Shown here: piece by piece, positions 26,025 through 29,395 of the stretch
How the letters are laid out: every line of letters begins with the position of its first letter
How positions within the stretch are numbered: position 1 is the first letter of the stretch
Assembly: GCA_027578815.1 (NCBI GenBank)
Contig: JANBTH010000163.1
Coordinates: forward strand, 1 to 29,395
Direction: 5' to 3'
Length of the DNA stretch: 29,395 bases
Origin: Coemansia sp. RSA 1804
Lineage: Eukaryota; Kickxellomycota; Kickxellomycetes; Kickxellales; Kickxellaceae
The notes under the pieces: generated by a model
Databases searched by the model: none
What the model was told of the DNA's origin: nothing
The model's input: only the letters and a program-made list of their open reading frames with translations
Translations under genes and position numbers: made by a program

Positions 26025-26636
26025 TTAGAAGAAAGAGTGCAATCCAACCCCTGCCATGACGGCAGCCATTGCCACTGCAACAAGTGCTCTTGGACGTGTG
26101 TGAGGCACGGCGCCGCTTGTGATTGTGTCTTCGGAAGTCAAAGTAAATATATTGATGCCTGATATGGTCATTGTTTCAGATGAGGTTTCCTCTGAGCCTG
26201 TGCTTTCGGGAGTGCTGGCTTCGCTGCTGGCGCCATCCGTGCTCTCACTCTGCTGCGTGCTTGTGTGTGTGGCTGTGGCTGACGACTGTTTAGATTCTTC
26301 TGTAGATGCGTCAGTAGCAGTAGACCCTGCTGTCTCTGGCTCCCTAATGGTAGTGGGCCCCATCTCCAACATCTCGCTGACCAGATGGCTTGCAAATTCG
26401 GCATCAAAAGAGTCAGGAATGGCATCAGTGCCAAATATTGAGGTTAATGCCGAGTATGCAACGGGTAGTGAAGCCTTTGCACTTGTAAGCTGGTTTTCCC
26501 ACGTGGCCGCGTATTGCTCGTAGTATCCCGAAAGCAGGTCAAAAAGCTGCGACGAATCGTACGTCTTCGGGTCAAAAACAAACTGCGCGCCCACTGCCTG
26601 GGCAGCCGCAAAAGCAACAACATAGCGGGTCCGCAT
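26025..26636 (-). CDS. GPI-anchored Ser/Thr-rich surface protein
   Basis: This 203-residue protein has the full plan of a GPI-anchored fungal cell-surface protein. Residues 1-17 are a signal peptide (cut likely after AVGA). Residues 18 to about 95 are a compact, cysteine-free, helix-prone domain (YDSSQLFDLLSGYYEQYAATW). Residues 102-158 are a Ser/Thr/Glu-rich stalk, likely O-mannosylated. The C-terminus has a small-residue site (Ser174-Gly175-Ala176), a short spacer with HTRPR and a hydrophobic tail ALVAVAMAAVMAGVGLHSFF. I do not recognise the N-terminal domain as a named family. The start is the first ATG. Neighbouring genes are also predicted to be surface proteins. It may bind the wall or another surface; no function is shown. 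Confidence 0.85.
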   Translation of the reverse strand: MRTRYVVAFAAAQAVGAQFVFDPKTYDSSQLFDLLSGYYEQYAATWENQLTSAKASLPVAYSALTSIFGTDAIPDSFDAEFASHLVSEMLEMGPTTIREPETAGSTATDASTEESKQSSATATHTSTQQSESTDGASSEASTPESTGSEETSSETMTISGINIFTLTSEDTITSGAVPHTRPRALVAVAMAAVMAGVGLHSFF

Positions 26637-28052
26637 ATTGGCTGGCTAGAGAATATATGAGCAAATATACAAATATTGTTAATTACAGGTAAAGAAAGCA
26701 CAATTCTGGATATGATGAATAAAGAAAAGAGACAAAGAACGTTTAATGAGTTTCAAGTACAAGAGGTAGGAATATTTCTGCGAATGCAGCTTATTAAAGG
26801 TTCCGTATCTTGCGGCCTTTGTTTTTATGTTTGCTTTTCTTTTCTTTACTTTTTTTTGTCACAAACTACACAAGAAGCTTTTATTCATGACTTTAGCACT
26901 CGATGCTGCTGGTTGTGGAAAGAATCCGCAACTGAGATGAGTATAGACAAATGCCACTTTATGGTGATTTACAATACTGCCGTACTATTTTTACACATGC
27001 AACACAAGTGTCAAGCAATCAATATAGTCTCGTGGCTGTTGCATTACCTTCTTTGGCAGAGATGTTCTATTGTTAGATAATGTAGTGCGCTTTCTTCTTT
27101 TTTTTTTGGGGGGCCGAAAGATGGGGATGTAGGTACTTGATTCACTTGTAAATGCCCAACAAATGCGGACATTTTTATGATCTGGATGGCAAGAAACGAA
27201 GGCAGTTGAAGGCAACGGCTATTCTTTAATGCTTTCACGACTAGTGGCTGCTTTTGCTGAATGTCAAGATCAATACTCCGAACAGTGCCGTACCAAATAC
27301 AAGCACTGCTATAGTGTCCAGCTACAATACAATATCTGTAAAGAAAAAGCAGTATCTGGCCTTAATTTCTTAAATACAATTGTCAAAAAAACAGGCACAA
27401 TATATTGGCGTACACATGAGCCTTAATGTAGTTTCCTTCTGGCTGAATTCCATCAGAAGCATGATGGTTGGCCATGCTGTCTGTGCATTATCATCTTGTT
27501 GAATATCAACAATACGTCTTCAAGCGACTTGCACAGTCATTTGATATGGGTGTATAGAGGTATATTGCTGAGATCAAGGCTCTGGATGTCCTTTCCATAT
27601 GGCCCCTAATCCCTTGAAAGTGTAGACATGCTAACTTGTCATCTTATGAAGGCTATTTCTGTTTGACAATGGACCCGGTGGCTCCTGAGTATTATTGTCT
27701 TTTGTGCATTGCAGTTTCCATTAATAGAAATGCGCTCATGTGTATGGGCTGTATTTCTTTTCCCTTACACTGCATTGCTGTGGACACGGTTCTTGCGATA
27801 TTGTGTGTATCCGCATTTCTCTTCTTCAACAACAGAGAAAATACTTTATTTTTTGTCTTTTCAATTAAACAAAGTAGGCTTATTCCAGCACCTCCTTTTA
27901 TTTTGTAAAGTTTTTCATCTGGCTTTATTTTACAACATTAACAAGAAGATTGTTCATTTTTACACTACGTCTGTTAATTAAAGATACATTTTATACATAG
28001 TTTGGTATATCCCTTTAGAGATAATATCCCAGTTTTTGGTTTTCTTGCCATA
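26637..28052. other. Gene-free AT-rich stretch before the trypsin-fold gene
   Basis: About 1.4 kb with promoters of two divergent genes at its ends. Open frames of up to 134 codons (26676-27080) show no domain; two overlapping frames near 27636-27981 look hydrophobic only because the DNA is T-rich. A run of nine T followed by six G lies at about 27098-27114. No tRNA or known ncRNA was recognised. Confidence 0.45.
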
Positions 28053-29395
28053 ATGTACTTTTCATTTCGGCTTACTGGTCTGGCTGTGGTATTTAGCAGT
28101 CTTACTTTCACCACAGTATCTTCAAAACAGCAGAGACAGCACGGAAACGGTATTCACAAGCGAGTGTATGGTGGAAATGAAGCAGAGAATAGCCAGTTTC
28201 CATACACCGTTTTCATCTCGTCCCCAGACGCAACCGAAAACACGGGCTGTGCAGGCGCAATACTTACAGATCAGATTATACTAACATCAGCATATTGCGT
28301 TTACAATTCCAAGACAAATAAAACCGTTGATGCGTCGTCTGTAAGCATTGGATATGGAAACGTCAACACATCCAAGCAGCCAAGAGCGGATGTTGTAAAA
28401 ATCATCATAAAGGACACGTATAACGCAACGGCCAACATTGACGATATCGCATTGATTCAGGTTAATCTTGCCAGCCAAGTCTCTCAAGAGGTTAACAGAA
28501 TTCCTGTCTATATTGGAGATGTCCACGAAAAGGACTCGCTGACCTCACTAGGCTGGGGACTGGCACAAAAGTTTGGGGTTGGAATCAACAGCACGCTCAA
28601 CTACGCCAACGTAACAGTTGGGGACTCCTTCTCCTGTGGCGGGGTTCCAATGTTTCAAAACACCAACGGAAGGGCGGTTTGCACGCGCAACAAGTTAACC
28701 GATGGAGCTGGTCCGTGTGTTGGTGATTGGGGAGGCCCGCTGATTACGTACGACGGCGGTGTAGCAAAGCTTGTCGGTGTTCTTTCAGCGTTGTACAACT
28801 CGGATGGCAGCATGCAGATTGACTACTGTGGAAACACAGATACACGCGCATACTACACACACATAAGCTCCTATATGGACTTTTTGAAAACGACAACTGG
28901 GCTATCAGAAAACGTGTTTACCGGAAATGAGCCGCTGGCTTCGCAGAACGGCACAGGTACAGCGGGTAGCTCTGGATCGGGGTTGTCCAAGGGAGCCATC
29001 GCTGGAATCAGCATTGCGGCAATTGCCGTTGCTTTTCTTATGTGCGCGCTTGCGTTTGCCCTGTATCTCTACAGGAAAAAGAAGCACGAAGCCCGACAGG
29101 AACAGCGTATCTACGAGCTTGGGTTGCAGCAGCTTGCCGACGAGCTCGGCGGCTCGTATGAGCCGAAGATGTCCAGCGCTATGAGTGCCTTCCACTCATC
29201 AGCAGTCACACCGCTTGACGACACTAGCATGTTTGGCCGCATCTCGTTTAGCCCCAGATATCTCCGCAACACCGTCTACAGCGATGTTAGCGACCAACCG
29301 TTTTCAGACAACATTCCGAAGCTCGCAGATGTCGGCACCGAGATGACCATGGATACCCTCGGCAAGATGCACCGCCACACCGATGGGTCGCCCAA
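28053..29395 (+). CDS. Transmembrane trypsin-fold protein with lost catalytic residues (partial)
   Basis: The frame is open from the ATG at 28053 to the right edge (447 codons, no stop reached), so the C-terminus is missing. A signal peptide (about 1-25) is followed by a propeptide ending in KR37, then VYGG like the IVGG start of active trypsins. Residues 38 to about 280 are an S1A (chymotrypsin-fold) domain. Cys pairs expected of the fold are present (66-82, 195-210, 222-259) and Asp131 sits in DDIALI. But TAAHC is TSAYC (Tyr81 for His57) and GDSGGP is GDWGGP (Trp226 for Ser195), so peptidase activity is not expected. Six N-glycosylation sequons lie outside. A Gly/Ser linker precedes a membrane span near 315-340, then a KKK stop-transfer and a cytosolic tail of over 100 residues. 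Confidence 0.93.
   Translation, partial: MYFSFRLTGLAVVFSSLTFTTVSSKQQRQHGNGIHKRVYGGNEAENSQFPYTVFISSPDATENTGCAGAILTDQIILTSAYCVYNSKTNKTVDASSVSIGYGNVNTSKQPRADVVKIIIKDTYNATANIDDIALIQVNLASQVSQEVNRIPVYIGDVHEKDSLTSLGWGLAQKFGVGINSTLNYANVTVGDSFSCGGVPMFQNTNGRAVCTRNKLTDGAGPCVGDWGGPLITYDGGVAKLVGVLSALYNSDGSMQIDYCGNTDTRAYYTHISSYMDFLKTTTGLSENVFTGNEPLASQNGTGTAGSSGSGLSKGAIAGISIAAIAVAFLMCALAFALYLYRKKKHEARQEQRIYELGLQQLADELGGSYEPKMSSAMSAFHSSAVTPLDDTSMFGRISFSPRYLRNTVYSDVSDQPFSDNIPKLADVGTEMTMDTLGKMHRHTDGSP

Noticed and set aside
26676..27080. 134-codon plus-strand frame
   Set aside because: Rich in Phe, Tyr and Cys from T-rich DNA, overlaps the promoter of the GPI-anchored gene, and no domain is visible.
27636..27981. 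Two overlapping 90-codon hydrophobic frames before the trypsin-fold gene
   Set aside because: Both are hydrophobic in different frames of the same T-rich stretch, so hydrophobicity is compositional.

Overview
This window is nuclear DNA of a fungus. The genes are mostly intronless and closely packed, and the one gene with visible introns has short GTAAGT...AG introns. The gene set (Mpdu1, Shq1, eIF2B-alpha, NTMT1/Tae1, coactosin, Rpap1, malic enzyme, Aladin, a class III GH18 chitinase with CBM19, a GPI-anchored Ser/Thr-rich protein) is fungal. Trypsin-fold proteins and the intron-poor style suggest an early-diverging lineage such as Kickxellomycotina; that placement is inference, not something the bases prove.

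Layout. From 1 to about 20.45 kb the DNA is gene-dense and moderately GC-rich. It carries MPDU1 (+), a small secreted pacifastin-type protein (-), SHQ1 (-), eIF2B-alpha (+), a FIST-like mitochondrial protein (-), the N-terminal methyltransferase (+), a three-exon coactosin (+), RPAP1 (-), malic enzyme (-), the nucleoporin Aladin (-) and a 1228-residue chitinase (+). Most intergenic gaps are 150-550 bp, with shared divergent promoters and short convergent tails.

From about 20.45 kb to the end the DNA becomes AT-rich and gene-poor. It carries a five-span membrane protein with a degenerate alpha/beta-hydrolase domain (+), a four-span orphan membrane protein with a Lys/Glu tail (+), tRNA-Asn (-), a GPI-anchored Ser/Thr-rich surface protein (-), and a trypsin-fold transmembrane protein (+) that runs off the right edge. 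Two gaps of about 1.4 kb hold no supportable gene.

How the genes relate. The left part is housekeeping: dolichol-linked glycan supply, H/ACA snoRNP assembly, translation initiation control, Pol II assembly, nuclear pore and actin. There is no operon-like logic. The right part, together with the chitinase and the pacifastin-type protein, is cell-surface or secreted biology. The best leads are the trypsin-fold membrane protein, which has lost catalytic His (Tyr81) and Ser (Trp226) but keeps Asp131, the fold cysteines and the activation-site motif; the secreted protein with a full pacifastin cysteine signature and Lys at the predicted reactive site; and the membrane-tethered alpha/beta-hydrolase whose nucleophile-elbow position is His.
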